Origin: Streptomyces iranensis
Lineage (GTDB): Bacteria; Actinomycetota; Actinomycetes; Streptomycetales; Streptomycetaceae
NCBI RefSeq assembly: GCF_017874715.1
Contig: NZ_JAGGLR010000014.1
Span: 124,001 to 188,000 of the forward strand
Length of the DNA stretch: 64,000 nucleotides
Direction of reading: 5' to 3'
The notes beneath the pieces are model-generated. The model ran no database searches, was not told the origin of the DNA, and worked only from the letters and a program-made list of their open reading frames with translations. The translations under genes were made by a program, and so were the position numbers. Below are positions 18,503 to 27,456 of this stretch, piece after piece (the stretch's first letter is position 1; each line of letters begins with the position of its first letter).

Positions 18503-19185
18503 GCCCGACCCCGTCCCCGACCCCGTCCCCGACCCCGTCCCCGACGCCGTCGGCCACCCCCGCCATCAGGCTGCTGCTCTGTGACGACCATGCCGTGGTG
18601 CGGGCCGGGCTGCGGGCGCTGCTGGCCAGCACCGACGGCATCGAGGTGGTCGGCGAGGCGGGCAGCGGCGAGGAGGCCCTCGCCATGGCCACCCGGCTCC
18701 AGCCCGCTGTGGTGCTGATGGATCTGCAGCTGGGGGAGGGGATGGACGGGGTGACCGCCACCCGGCGACTGGTCTCCGGTGACCCGCCCGCGCCCCGTGT
18801 GCTGGTGCTCACCATGTTCGACACCGACGCCGACATCACCCGTGCCATCGAGGCGGGGGCCACCGGCTATCTGCTCAAGGCCGAGCGGCCGGAGGAGCTG
18901 TTCGCGGCGATCCGGAACGCCGCCTCCGGCCGTACCGCGCTGTCGGCCCCGGTGGCCGACCGGGTGCTGGCCCGGATGCGCAGCCCGCGCCCCGGGCTGT
19001 CCGAGCGGGAGCGCGACATCCTCCAGCAGCTGGCCCGTGGCCTGGGCAACCGGGAGATCGCCCGTGCCCTGTTCATCAGTGAGGCCACGGTCAAGACTCA
19101 TCTGGGACGGATCTACGGGAAATTGGGGGTCGAGACCCGGGCCGGGGCGGTGGCGGTGGCCACCGAGCGGCGGTTGCTGCCTTGA
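18499..19185 (+). CDS. NarL/FixJ-type response regulator
   Basis: The 228-residue protein has a receiver domain (LLLCDDHAVVRAG with the acidic pair, phosphoacceptor Asp in VVLMDLQLGEGMDG, Lys in YLLKAERPEELF) and a C-terminal LuxR helix-turn-helix (LSEREREILQQLARG-like, GNREIARALFISEATVKTH). It is cognate to the kinase whose stop it overlaps. The first 20 codons include four copies of a 12-bp repeat giving Pro-Thr-Pro-Ser, an unusual disordered extension before the receiver. The stop codon is part of a separate 7-bp tandem repeat. Confidence 0.9.
   Translation: MSPTPSPTPSPTPSPTPSATPAIRLLLCDDHAVVRAGLRALLASTDGIEVVGEAGSGEEALAMATRLQPAVVLMDLQLGEGMDGVTATRRLVSGDPPAPRVLVLTMFDTDADITRAIEAGATGYLLKAERPEELFAAIRNAASGRTALSAPVADRVLARMRSPRPGLSERERDILQQLARGLGNREIARALFISEATVKTHLGRIYGKLGVETRAGAVAVATERRLLP
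18505..18552. repeat. Four 12-bp tandem repeats coding Pro-Thr-Pro-Ser
   Basis: The unit CCGACCCCGTCC occurs four times (the last with two changes) directly after the response-regulator start codon, so copy-number change would only lengthen or shorten the N-terminal tail in frame. Confidence 0.85.
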
Positions 19186-19238
19186 CGGCTGACGGCTGAC
19201 GGCTGACGGCTGACGGCTGACGGCCGACGGCTGACGGC
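19183..19238. repeat. Eight tandem copies of TGACGGC
   Basis: The 7-bp unit runs from 19183 to 19238 with one variant copy (CGACGGC at 19225). The first TGA is the stop codon of the response regulator. The array fills the gap before the convergent mscS stop at 19247. Because the unit is 7 bp and carries TGA in every third-frame register, it would also stop read-through. Confidence 0.9.
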
Positions 19239-19246
19239 TGAGAGCG

Positions 19247-20308
19247 TCAGATCGCCGGCCGGCTGGGCAGCGGCGTCCGGTCCTGGTCGGGCAGTACGAG
19301 CGTCCGCGTGGGCAGCGGGATCTCGATGCCCTCGGCGCGGAACCGGCGGTGCAGCTCCTTCATGAACTCATGCTTGATGAGGTACTGATCGCTGAACTCC
19401 AGGGCCCGCAGAAACACCGAGAAGTCGATGCCGGACTCTCCGAAGGTGTGGAAGCGCACACTCGTCTCGTGGTCGACGACCCCGCCCTCGACCCCGGACA
19501 TCACCTTCCCGGCGACCTCGATGGTCACCCGCTCGACATGGTCCAGATCGCTTCCGTAGCCGACCCTCGCCTGGACCATGACGGACATCTGCTGCTCGGG
19601 CTGGTGAAAGTTGGTCATGATGGTGTTGCCCAGCTTGGCGTTCGGGATGATGACGAGGTTGTCCGACAGCTGCCGTACCGCCGTGTTGCGCCAGTTGATG
19701 TCGACCACATACCCCTCCTCCCCGCTGCTGAGCCGGATGTAGTGGCCGGGCTGCACCGTCTTGGAGGCCAGGATGTGCACCCCCGCGAAGAGGTTGGCCA
19801 GCGTGTCCTGCAGGGCCAGCGCGACCGCCAGACCACCCACGCCCAGGGCGGTGAGCAGGGGAGCGATCGAGACGCCCAGCGTCTCCAGCAGGATCAGCAC
19901 ACCCATGGCCAGGACGGCGATCCGTGTGATGTTGACGAAGATGCTGGCCGTTCCCGCCACTCCGGAGCGGGACAGCGCCAGCGAGCGCACCAGGTCGGCC
20001 ACCACTCGCGCCGCCGTGACCGTGGTGACCAGGATCAGCACGGCCACCAGCGTCTGGTTGACGTCATGGCCGACCGTGCGGTTCAGCGGCAGCGCGGCGG
20101 CCGCGGCGGCGACACCGGCGGCCATCGACGCCCACGGGGCCAGGGTGCGCAGCGTGTCGACGATGATGTCGTCGCCGCTCCACCGGGTGGAGCGGGCCCG
20201 CTCGCCCAGCCAGCGCAGCGCCACGCGCAACAGCACACCACCGGCCGCCCCGCAGACCAGGGCCGCTCCGACGACGATGACATCGTGCAAGGTGAGAGCC
20301 CGGTTCAT
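19247..20308 (-). CDS. MscS-family mechanosensitive ion channel
   Basis: The 353-residue protein has several hydrophobic helices in the first 170 residues, the MscS pore helix pattern (LLTALGVGGLAVALALQDTLANLFAG) and the beta domain GHYIRLSSGEEGYVVDINWRNTAVR followed by LVIIPNAKLGNTIMTNF. These are the signature regions of small-conductance mechanosensitive channels that release solutes on osmotic downshock. ATG 20308 is preceded by GGACGG. The gene is monocistronic, convergent with the two-component genes. Upstream, 20309-20600 holds no gene. Confidence 0.9.
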   Translation of the reverse strand: MNRALTLHDVIVVGAALVCGAAGGVLLRVALRWLGERARSTRWSGDDIIVDTLRTLAPWASMAAGVAAAAAALPLNRTVGHDVNQTLVAVLILVTTVTAARVVADLVRSLALSRSGVAGTASIFVNITRIAVLAMGVLILLETLGVSIAPLLTALGVGGLAVALALQDTLANLFAGVHILASKTVQPGHYIRLSSGEEGYVVDINWRNTAVRQLSDNLVIIPNAKLGNTIMTNFHQPEQQMSVMVQARVGYGSDLDHVERVTIEVAGKVMSGVEGGVVDHETSVRFHTFGESGIDFSVFLRALEFSDQYLIKHEFMKELHRRFRAEGIEIPLPTRTLVLPDQDRTPLPSRPAI

Positions 20309-20600
20309 CGGCCACCGTCCGCTATCCCGGAAAGCGCGTCAGAAGCGGCCGTGCGGCATGCCGTCGTCGGTGCGGCCTCCGGTCTGGAATTCAGTGGGAT
20401 CACCTTGTCACCTGCTCGTGCCTGGGTTCTACGGGTGGTGCCGGGCGTACATGTGTACGGCTCCGGCGTAAGGTGCCATCCTGCCGCATGTGATGAGGGC
20501 CGAATGACGGGATGCCCCGCTACCGCACGTAACCCGCCAGGCAGGGGGCGGCGCGCCACCGCGCTTGACGCACAGGTGTTTTGTGGTGGAATCAGGTCGT

Positions 20601-21809
20601 ATGGACAGCCGCCGCAGTGACGTGGACGACGGGGAGAGGGGATGGCCGTTCCTGGCGGCCGCCTACGCCTTCGTGGTCACGATGTGCGGTACGACGCTGC
20701 CCACCCCGCTCTACTCGCTCTACCAGCGGGAGTTCGGCTTCTCCTCGTTCATGGTCACGGTGATCTTCGCCGTGTACGCGGCGGGGGTCATCGTCGCACT
20801 GCTGCTGCTCGGAAGTGTGTCCGACTTCGTCGGGCGACGGCCCGTCATGCTGGCCGCGCTGGTGCTCTCGGGCCTGAGCGCGGTGTGCTTTCTCCTCGCC
20901 CAGGGACTGCCGGAGCTGTTCGCGGGCCGCACCCTGTCGGGGCTGTCCGCGGGTCTGGCCACCGGCACCGCCACCGTGACGGTGATCGAGCTCGCGCCCG
21001 AGCATCGACGCCGTGGCGCCACCCTCCTCGCGACCGGGGCCAACCTGGGCGGGCTCGGGCTCGGCCCGTTGCTGGCGGGGGTGCTGGCGCAGTACGCCCC
21101 GGCGCCGCTGAAGCTGGTGTTCGTGGTGGACCTGGTGCTGGTGGCGGTGAGCGCCGCCGTGGTACTCGCCCTTCCGGAGACCGTACGGAAGCGGAGCCGC
21201 CCGCCGCTGCGGCCGCAGCGGCTGCGGGTGCCCAAGGAGATGCGCTCGACGTTCGCGGCCGCGGCCATGGCGGGTTTCGCGGGCTTCGCCACGCTGGGCC
21301 TGTTCACCTCGGTGTCGCCCACGTTCCTGAGCGAGGTGGAGGGGGAGAGCAATCTTGCGGTCGCCGGTGCCGTGGCGTTCTCCGTGTTCGCCGCCTCGGT
21401 CGCCGGGCAGGTGCTGGGGCGGCGGCTGGGCCCGGGACGTTCGCTGCCCGGGGGATGCGCGGTGCTGGTGGCCGGTATGGCGGCCATCGCCGTCTCGCTC
21501 GCGATCGCGTCACTGGAACTGCTGGTGCTGGGTGCCGTGATCGCCGGGACGGGGCAGGGACTGTCGTTCCACGCGGCCGTACGGGTGGTGACGGAGAGCA
21601 GCCCGGCCGATCACCGCGCCGAGGTCACCTCCGCCCTGTTCGTGCTGATGTATCTGGCGATCTCGATTCCGGTGATCGGCGTGGGCGCGCTCACGGTCGC
21701 GGTCGGGCTGCGGTCCGCCGGGCTGATCTTCACGGGCTGCGTGGCCCTGCTGGCCGTGGCCACCCTGCTGCGGCTGCGGGCGCTCTCCGCGGAGGCGCCC
21801 GGCCGCTGA
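20601..21809 (+). CDS. MFS transporter (12-TMS)
   Basis: The 402-residue protein has 12 predicted helices, the motif-A loop LGSVSDFVGRRPVML between helices 2 and 3, and a motif-C-like GANLGGLGLGPLLAG region. These fit a drug or metabolite exporter. ATG 20601 is chosen because the helices begin soon after; a TTG at 20565 and GTG at 20583 are in frame. TTGACG at 20565-20570 is a possible -35 box, with no good -10 match. Substrate unknown. Confidence 0.8.
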   Translation: MDSRRSDVDDGERGWPFLAAAYAFVVTMCGTTLPTPLYSLYQREFGFSSFMVTVIFAVYAAGVIVALLLLGSVSDFVGRRPVMLAALVLSGLSAVCFLLAQGLPELFAGRTLSGLSAGLATGTATVTVIELAPEHRRRGATLLATGANLGGLGLGPLLAGVLAQYAPAPLKLVFVVDLVLVAVSAAVVLALPETVRKRSRPPLRPQRLRVPKEMRSTFAAAAMAGFAGFATLGLFTSVSPTFLSEVEGESNLAVAGAVAFSVFAASVAGQVLGRRLGPGRSLPGGCAVLVAGMAAIAVSLAIASLELLVLGAVIAGTGQGLSFHAAVRVVTESSPADHRAEVTSALFVLMYLAISIPVIGVGALTVAVGLRSAGLIFTGCVALLAVATLLRLRALSAEAPGR

Positions 21810-21810
21810 G

Positions 21811-21831
21811 GGCCGGCCGCCGGGGCCGGCC
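21811..21831. terminator. Hairpin GGCCGGCC-N5-GGCCGGCC between convergent genes
   Basis: The 8-bp arms are at 21811-21818 and 21824-21831, immediately after the MFS stop and before the convergent gene ending at 21863. There is no T-tract. It is a reasonable GC-rich terminator for either direction. Confidence 0.45.
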
Positions 21832-21862
21832 GCCGTGAGTCAGCCGTTGAGGGCGTTCCGCG

Positions 21863-22774
21863 CTACAGCTCCAGGACCGTTCGCACCGGCAGATGGTCGC
21901 TGGGGAACTGGCCGCCCCGCGAGTACGTGTCGATGACGGCCTGGCGGGTGCGCACACCGGGTGAGGCCAGGATCCAGTCGATCCGGTCGCCGTCCGGGAC
22001 CAGCGGGCCGAAGCCGTGGAACGTCCCGTACAGCGGGCCGCGCCGCTCGGCGGTGTCCCAGGTGTCCACCAGCGTGCCGCCGCCCAGCATGGCGTCGTAG
22101 ACCGGGTTGCCGTGGGCCGCCACGTTGAAGTCACCGGTCACGATGCGGGGGAGCGCGGAGTCCAGACCGCCGAGCCGCTCGGTGATCAGCGCGGCGGAGC
22201 GCTCACGGGCGTTCTGGCCGCGGTGGTCCAGATGGGTGTTGAGGGCGTAGAACTCCTTGCTGGTATGCCGGTCGTGGAAGCGCACCCAGGTGACCATCCG
22301 GACCACGGCCCCGCCCCAAGTGTTGGAGCCGATCACATTCGGGGTGTCGGACAGCCAGAAGTGGTCGTACTCGAGGGGTTCGAGCCGCCCGGTGTCGTAG
22401 AAGACGGCCATGAACTCGTCCCGGCTGCCTCCCATCCGTCCGGTGCCGATCCACGAGTAGCGCTGCCCGAGGTCGTGGGCGATGTCGCGCAGCTGGCCGT
22501 ACAGCCCCTCCTGAGTGCCCAGCAGATGGGGCCGGGCCTGGCGCAGCAGCTCCCGCATGACGGGGCGGCGCTGCCCCCAGGAGTTGGGCTCGGCGTCGGC
22601 GGCGTAGCGCAGATTGAACGTCATGACGGCCAGCCGGGGACCGTCGGCGGGGGCGATCGGGGTGACGGGGGCGGCCGCGGCCACGTTCTGCGGCTGGGAG
22701 GCGAGCGGAAGCGCGACGGCCGTCGCGGCCGCGGCGCGCATACCGTGACGGCGGCTGAACACAGGTGCGGGCAT
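21863..22774 (-). CDS. Exported endonuclease/exonuclease/phosphatase family protein
   Basis: The 303-residue protein has an arginine-containing signal peptide (FSRRHGMRAAAATAV, Ala-rich cleavage region near residue 36) and the EEP fold. Visible motifs are MTFNLRY, the metal Glu in LGTQEGL, the DHRGQNARERSA region, VTGDFNVAAHGNPVYD and the terminal PSDHLPVR with the catalytic His. Relatives hydrolyse phosphodiesters or phosphomonoesters outside the cell. ATG 22774 is fixed by the strong GGAGGAGCC just upstream. Confidence 0.85.
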   Translation of the reverse strand: MPAPVFSRRHGMRAAAATAVALPLASQPQNVAAAAPVTPIAPADGPRLAVMTFNLRYAADAEPNSWGQRRPVMRELLRQARPHLLGTQEGLYGQLRDIAHDLGQRYSWIGTGRMGGSRDEFMAVFYDTGRLEPLEYDHFWLSDTPNVIGSNTWGGAVVRMVTWVRFHDRHTSKEFYALNTHLDHRGQNARERSAALITERLGGLDSALPRIVTGDFNVAAHGNPVYDAMLGGGTLVDTWDTAERRGPLYGTFHGFGPLVPDGDRIDWILASPGVRTRQAVIDTYSRGGQFPSDHLPVRTVLEL

Positions 22775-23025
22775 GGCTCCTCCAAGGTCTTGAAGGTGCG
22801 GTGACGGCCTCAAGTGTCGGACCCCACGGTGTGGGGGGTGTGTCCTGCGGTGGCCGTCCGGTGGAACGTACGGTCACGCCGAGCCGATCTCAAGAGCGCC
22901 CGCGGAGGCCGCCGGTGACGAGGGATTCCGCGAGTGACGGGAGTGGCCGGGAGTGGCCGGGGGTGCGCGGGGGCGGCGATGGGTAGGGAGGCCGGTAGTC
23001 GTCGGAGACGGAAGGGGCACCCGGG

Positions 23026-24033
23026 ATGACCGTACGGCCGCTGACCTTCGTCGTGGGGACCGGACGCTGCGGTTCGACCGCTCTGTCGCGCATCCTGCGG
23101 CTGCATCCGGATCTGCTCAGCGTGAGCGAGCTGATCGCCTCGCTGGAGCCGGACGCGCTGCCCGAGGCGCCGCTGACCGGGTCGGAGTTCTGGCGGATCC
23201 TCGCCACTCCGCGCTCGTTCGCCAACCGTGTCATCCGCGATGGCATCCCGCTGCCCGAGTACCGGTATCCGCATGTCAAGGGGCGGTTCTCGGTGGCGGG
23301 CGGTGGCATTCCGGCGGTGTGCATGATGACGCTGCCCCATCTCACCGACGACCCCGACGCGCTGTTCGACGCCCTGGAGCCGGAGCTGTCCCGGCGGCCC
23401 GCGGCGCCGGTGGCTGATCACTACCGGGCGCTGTTCGGCCTGCTGGGGGAGCGGTTCGGCCGACGGGCCGTCGTGGAGCGGTCCGGCTATTCGCTGCGCT
23501 CGGTGCCCCGGCTGAGAGAGGCCTTCCCCGAGGCCCGGTTCGTCCACCTCCACCGGGACGGTGCCGACTGCGCGCTCTCCATGAGCCGCCACCCCGGATT
23601 CCGGCTGATCCAGCTGATGACGGAGCGCGCCACGAGCACCGAGGACCTTCCGGCCGGTCTCGCCGCGCTGCTCAGCGACGACGAGGCCGATCTGCGGCCG
23701 CTGTACGAACGGTCCGTGCCCGTGGCCGAGTTCGGCGAGCTGTGGTCGAGCACGATCGTCGAGGGGCTGGGGCATCTGTCGCGGCTCCCCGCCGCGATTC
23801 GGATGTCCCTGTCGTACGAGGGCCTTCTCGACGCGCCCGAGAGCGAGCTCACCCGGCTGGCCCACCACCTCGGGGTGGAACCCCTCCCGGAGTGGCTGGC
23901 GGCCGGACGCGCCCTGCTCGACGGCGACCGCCGCGGCACGGCCGCCGCGACCCTGCCGCCCGCCGAACTGACCGCCCTGCGCGAGAGCTGTGCCCCCGGT
24001 GCCCGTGCCCTGAGCCTGGCCCACGGTGGGTGA
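23026..24033 (+). CDS. Sulfotransferase family protein
   Basis: The 335-residue protein opens with FVVGTGRCGSTALSRIL, the PAPS 5'-phosphosulfate-binding loop. A later RFVHLHRDGADCALSMSRH supplies the 3'-phosphate-binding Arg/Ser pattern. This is the sulfotransfer fold that moves sulfate from PAPS to a hydroxyl or amine. The acceptor is unknown and no PAPS synthesis genes are near. ATG 23026 is preceded by GGAAGGGG. Confidence 0.85.
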   Translation: MTVRPLTFVVGTGRCGSTALSRILRLHPDLLSVSELIASLEPDALPEAPLTGSEFWRILATPRSFANRVIRDGIPLPEYRYPHVKGRFSVAGGGIPAVCMMTLPHLTDDPDALFDALEPELSRRPAAPVADHYRALFGLLGERFGRRAVVERSGYSLRSVPRLREAFPEARFVHLHRDGADCALSMSRHPGFRLIQLMTERATSTEDLPAGLAALLSDDEADLRPLYERSVPVAEFGELWSSTIVEGLGHLSRLPAAIRMSLSYEGLLDAPESELTRLAHHLGVEPLPEWLAAGRALLDGDRRGTAAATLPPAELTALRESCAPGARALSLAHGG

Positions 24034-24099
24034 GAGGGGCCCACAGCCCGGCCCACGGCGGATGAGCGAGCCCCGGCGCCGGATGCGATAGGCCCGGCG

Positions 24100-25029
24100 T
24101 CAGGCCGTCGCCGCCTCGATGGCACCCCCCGACTGCTCGACCGCCACCGCCCGCAGCGCCTCCAGCAGGGCGGCCACCGCGGGCACCCTGGCCGCCTCCG
24201 GCCGCAGCAGCGCGCAGACATGGCGCCGGGGCCAGTCGTCCAGCGGGCGGGGCTCGACCCGCGGATGGGGCCGGGGGAGCAGCCCGAGGCCGTCCATCAG
24301 GGCGATGCCCACCCCGTCGCCCACCAGGCCGAGGGTGGTCGCCTGGTCATCGGTCGTGGTCACCACCCGGGGTTCGAACCCCGCCTCCGCGCAGCGCCGC
24401 AGCAGCCGCTCGCGGTCCCGCTCCAGGATCCACCGCTCCCGCGCCAGATCGGCGAGGCGGACGCTGCGCCGCCCCGCGAGCGCATGGCCGCGCGGCAGCA
24501 CCACATGGCGGCGGTCGACCAGCAGCGGGACCCGGCGCAGCGGGGTCTCCGCGGGCTCCGCCGCCTCTCCGGGCTCGTCGTCGGCGACGATCGCCAGATC
24601 CGTCTCACCCGCGTTCAGCAGCCGGTACGCGTCATGGGAGGCGGTCTGGCCCAGCTCGACCTCCACCTCGATACGGGAGGCGCCCAGCCTGGCCAGCGCC
24701 GCGGGCAGCACGGCGACACAGACGCTCTGCACCGAGGACATCCGCACCCGGCCACGGGTGCGCGCGGCGAGCGCCTCGAACTCGTTCTCCACGTCCCGCA
24801 GCCCGGCCAGCACTCCCCGGGCGCGCTCGGCGAGTCTGTGCCCCGCGGGCGTGAGCCGCACCCCCCGTCCCGCCTTGACCGTCAGCGGCACGCCCACGGC
24901 ACGTTCCAGCGCGCGCATGTGATAGCTGATGGCCGGTTGGGTGTAACCGAGATGGTCCGCGGCGGCGCTGTACGAGCCGGAGCGACAGACCTCTGCGAGC
25001 ACGGTGAGCTGGCGAAGTTCGATCACCAC
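24100..25029 (-). CDS. LysR-family transcriptional regulator
   Basis: The protein of about 309 residues has the N-terminal LysR wHTH (IELRQLTVLAEVCRSGSYSAAADHLGYTQPAISYHMRALE) and a two-lobed effector domain (RVRMSSVQSVCVAVLPAAL, DLAIVADDE, GVGIALMDG). The start is uncertain: two adjacent GTG codons at 25029 and 25026 fit, with no clear Shine-Dalgarno, so a leaderless transcript is possible. It is divergent from the aminotransferase that opens the prenyl-metabolite gene set and is the natural candidate for its regulator. Confidence 0.85.
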   Translation of the reverse strand: MVIELRQLTVLAEVCRSGSYSAAADHLGYTQPAISYHMRALERAVGVPLTVKAGRGVRLTPAGHRLAERARGVLAGLRDVENEFEALAARTRGRVRMSSVQSVCVAVLPAALARLGASRIEVEVELGQTASHDAYRLLNAGETDLAIVADDEPGEAAEPAETPLRRVPLLVDRRHVVLPRGHALAGRRSVRLADLARERWILERDRERLLRRCAEAGFEPRVVTTTDDQATTLGLVGDGVGIALMDGLGLLPRPHPRVEPRPLDDWPRRHVCALLRPEAARVPAVAALLEALRAVAVEQSGGAIEAATA

Positions 25030-25090
25030 AGGAAGATAGAAATCGTTTATCAATTCCCGAAAGACTTTAATTGGACGCGTGATCGATAGG

Positions 25091-25111
25091 CCGTCAAAAT
25101 CATGGTGACGG
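25091..25111. promoter_or_regulatory. Inverted repeat CCGTCA-N9-TGACGG between LysR gene and aminotransferase
   Basis: Perfect 6-bp arms flank a 9-bp spacer within the AT-richer 219-base divergent gap (25030-25248). It lies 62 bases from the LysR start and about 138 from the aminotransferase start. LysR proteins bind interrupted dyads, so this is a candidate site; assignment is inference. Confidence 0.45.
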
Positions 25112-25248
25112 ATTTCGCCCGTACTCGCCCATTGGACTGACCGATCGGACACGGCCCCAACCGCACTGGCTGACCGTACGGTCATAGCCCGCCCACGACG
25201 GTTTCCTTCCCGACGATCCGGCCGGACCGGCAAGGGGAACCGGGCGCG

Positions 25249-26343
25249 GTGACTTTCCTCCCTCCGCCCGAATCCCCCGCTGGAATGGATGGATGGTGCC
25301 CGATGCATGATGGCTGGAATCGCATGACTCCGGTGGTCGCGGAGAACAATCCCTTCCATCAGATGTCGCTCAACGAAACCGTTCACCCTCCGCTTCCGGA
25401 AGTGGTGGACGCCGTCCTGCGCACCGCGCGGACCGCCCACCGTACCCTGGATGCCCTCGGCAGCGGGCTCTGTCAGGCCCTCGCCGCACATCTGGGAGTG
25501 GAGCCGGAGCACGTGCTCGCCGGACCGGGCTCCGGCGCGCTGCTCCAGCAGCTCTTCGCCACCCTCACCGGACCCGACACCCACACGGTGCACGCCTGGC
25601 CCTCCTGGGAGGCGTACCCGATGATGGCGGCCAACGCCGGATCCACCACCGTCCGGGTGCCGCTCACGGGATACGACCACGATCTGAAGGCGATGGCCGA
25701 CGCCGTCACCGACCGCACCCGCATGGTCCTGCTGTGCACCCCCAACAACCCCACCGGCACAGGGTTGGAGCATGACCGGATCCTTCGTTTCCTGGACCGG
25801 CTCCCCGCACACGTCACCGTCGTCATCGACGAGGCGTACCGGGACTTCGCCGACCCCGGCGCCATCGCCGACGGCATCGCCCTGCACCGCGCCGATGAAC
25901 GGGTCTGCGTGGTACGGACGTTCTCCAAGTCGTACGGGCTGCTCAGCCTGCGGGTCGGCTATCTCGTGGCGCATGAGCCCGTGCTCGCCCCGCTCCGCAC
26001 GATCCTGCCCTTTTACCGGGTGAGCGCCGTGGCGCAGGAGGCCGCCATCGCCGGGCTCGGCGCCCATGAGCGGGTGCTCCGGCAGTGCGCCGAGACCGCC
26101 GGGGAGCGCGACCGGCTGCACCGGATCCTGCTGGACCAGGGCTGGGAGGCGCCCGCGAGCCAGGGCAACTTCCTGTGGCTTCCCATGACATCCGGCGTGG
26201 AGCGCTTCACCCAGTTCTGCGCCGACCACGGCGTGGTGGTGTGCGGCAAACCGGGCGAGGGGATACGGGTGACCGTCGCCGAGCCCGAAGCCAATCAGGC
26301 GTTCGCGGAGCTCGCCGGGAAGTACCGGGAGGCGTCCCGGTGA
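25249..26343 (+). CDS. Class I/II PLP aminotransferase, histidinol-phosphate-aminotransferase-like
   Basis: The 364-residue fold-type I PLP enzyme has LCTPNNPTGT, VVIDEAYRDFAD (PLP-binding Asp/Tyr) and TFSKSYGLLSLRVGY with the Schiff-base Lys. It resembles HisC-like enzymes but is not in a his operon. GTG 25249 has AAGGGGAA upstream; ATG codons at 25285, 25303 and 25324 are alternatives. The stop overlaps the GTG of the prenyl synthase (GTGA), so it belongs to the same transcription unit and probably prepares an amino or keto acceptor for that pathway. Confidence 0.85.
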   Translation: MTFLPPPESPAGMDGWCPMHDGWNRMTPVVAENNPFHQMSLNETVHPPLPEVVDAVLRTARTAHRTLDALGSGLCQALAAHLGVEPEHVLAGPGSGALLQQLFATLTGPDTHTVHAWPSWEAYPMMAANAGSTTVRVPLTGYDHDLKAMADAVTDRTRMVLLCTPNNPTGTGLEHDRILRFLDRLPAHVTVVIDEAYRDFADPGAIADGIALHRADERVCVVRTFSKSYGLLSLRVGYLVAHEPVLAPLRTILPFYRVSAVAQEAAIAGLGAHERVLRQCAETAGERDRLHRILLDQGWEAPASQGNFLWLPMTSGVERFTQFCADHGVVVCGKPGEGIRVTVAEPEANQAFAELAGKYREASR

Positions 26344-27452
26344 CCCCGCCCGACGTCGCGGTCACCGAGGTGGCCGACCCGCTGGCCGAGGCCGCCCCGA
26401 CCATGGAGCTCCTGCTGCGCGAGCTCGACCGGCGCTGGCCGCGGGAAGCCGAACGCCTCCACCAGATCTCCCGGTACGCCCTGCTCCCGGCCGGGAAGCT
26501 GCTGCGCCCGCTGCTGCTCATGGAGTCGGCCGAGGCGGTGGGCGGCGGCGGACCCGCCGTCGTACCGGCCGCGCTGAGCGTGGAGTACCTCCATGTGGGA
26601 TCCCTCGTCCACGACGACGTCATCGACGGGGACACCATGCGGCGGGGCCGTCCGTCCGTCGCGGCGCGCTACGGCACCACCGACGCCATCGTCACCGGGG
26701 ACGCCCTGATGCTGGGCATGTTCGGCGCGCTCACCGACGGCGCCGAGGACACCGGACTGCTGACCGAGGATGCTGGACTGCTGACCGAGGACGCCGGACT
26801 GCTGACCGAGGACGCCGGACTGCTCACCGAGGACGCCGGTGGGCTGCCGCCGGGCCGGGTCCTCGGCGCGGTGCGGGTCTTCGCCCGCGCGGGCGTCGAC
26901 CTGTGCCGCGGCCAGGCGATGGAGGGCGAGCTCAGGGGCGATCTCGGCTGCGGACTCGACCGGTACCTCACCATGAGCGCCCTGAAGACCGGGGCGCTGT
27001 TCCGGGCCGCCTGCCGGGGCGGGGCGATCCTGGGCGGTGGATCCCCCGCCCAGCAGCACGCGCTCACCTCCTACGCCGAACATCTGGGGCTGGCCTTCCA
27101 GATGCACGACGACCTGCTGCCGTACACCAGCGACAGCCGGACCACCGGCAAGTCCGCGCTCAGCGACATCGCGGCCGCCCGGCCCACCTTCCCCGTCCTG
27201 CTCTGCCACGCCATGGCCGGCGCCCCGGCCCGCGTCCGGCTGGAGGCGGCGCTCGGCGGCGCCCTGCCCGCCGCCGACGCGCTGAGGACGGTGCACGAAC
27301 TGCTGGAGACGACCGGCGCGCTCACCGCCGCGCGGGACCGGGCCACGGCCCAGGCCGACCGCGCCAAATCCTGTCTGGAGTCGCTGCCCCGCTCCCGGGC
27401 CACCGCCGTACTCGCGGCGGTGGCCGATCTGTCGGTCAGCCGGGACCGGTGA
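26340..27452 (+). CDS. Polyprenyl (geranylgeranyl-type) diphosphate synthase
   Basis: The 370-residue isoprenyl synthase has KLLRPLLL, the first Asp-rich motif DDVID at residues 92-96, GDALMLGMF, KTGALF and the second Asp-rich region HDDLLPYTSD. It condenses isopentenyl diphosphate units; chain length cannot be set from sequence alone. GTG 26340 overlaps the aminotransferase stop and has GGGAGG upstream. Four in-frame copies of a 21-bp repeat (residues about 139-166) insert LLTEDAG units in what is normally a short loop between helices, making this enzyme longer than usual. Confidence 0.9.
   Translation: MTPPDVAVTEVADPLAEAAPTMELLLRELDRRWPREAERLHQISRYALLPAGKLLRPLLLMESAEAVGGGGPAVVPAALSVEYLHVGSLVHDDVIDGDTMRRGRPSVAARYGTTDAIVTGDALMLGMFGALTDGAEDTGLLTEDAGLLTEDAGLLTEDAGLLTEDAGGLPPGRVLGAVRVFARAGVDLCRGQAMEGELRGDLGCGLDRYLTMSALKTGALFRAACRGGAILGGGSPAQQHALTSYAEHLGLAFQMHDDLLPYTSDSRTTGKSALSDIAAARPTFPVLLCHAMAGAPARVRLEAALGGALPAADALRTVHELLETTGALTAARDRATAQADRAKSCLESLPRSRATAVLAAVADLSVSRDR
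26754..26837. repeat. Four 21-bp tandem repeats coding GLLTEDA
   Basis: The unit begins GGACTGCTGACCGAGGA and is repeated four times with a few synonymous changes, inside the prenyl synthase gene. Length in multiples of 21 keeps the frame, so this is a potential variable-number repeat. Confidence 0.92.
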
Positions 27453-27456
27453 CGCC

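Noticed and set aside
19183..19238. Short tandem repeats as a CRISPR array
   Set aside because: The 7-bp units have no spacers and there are no cas genes.
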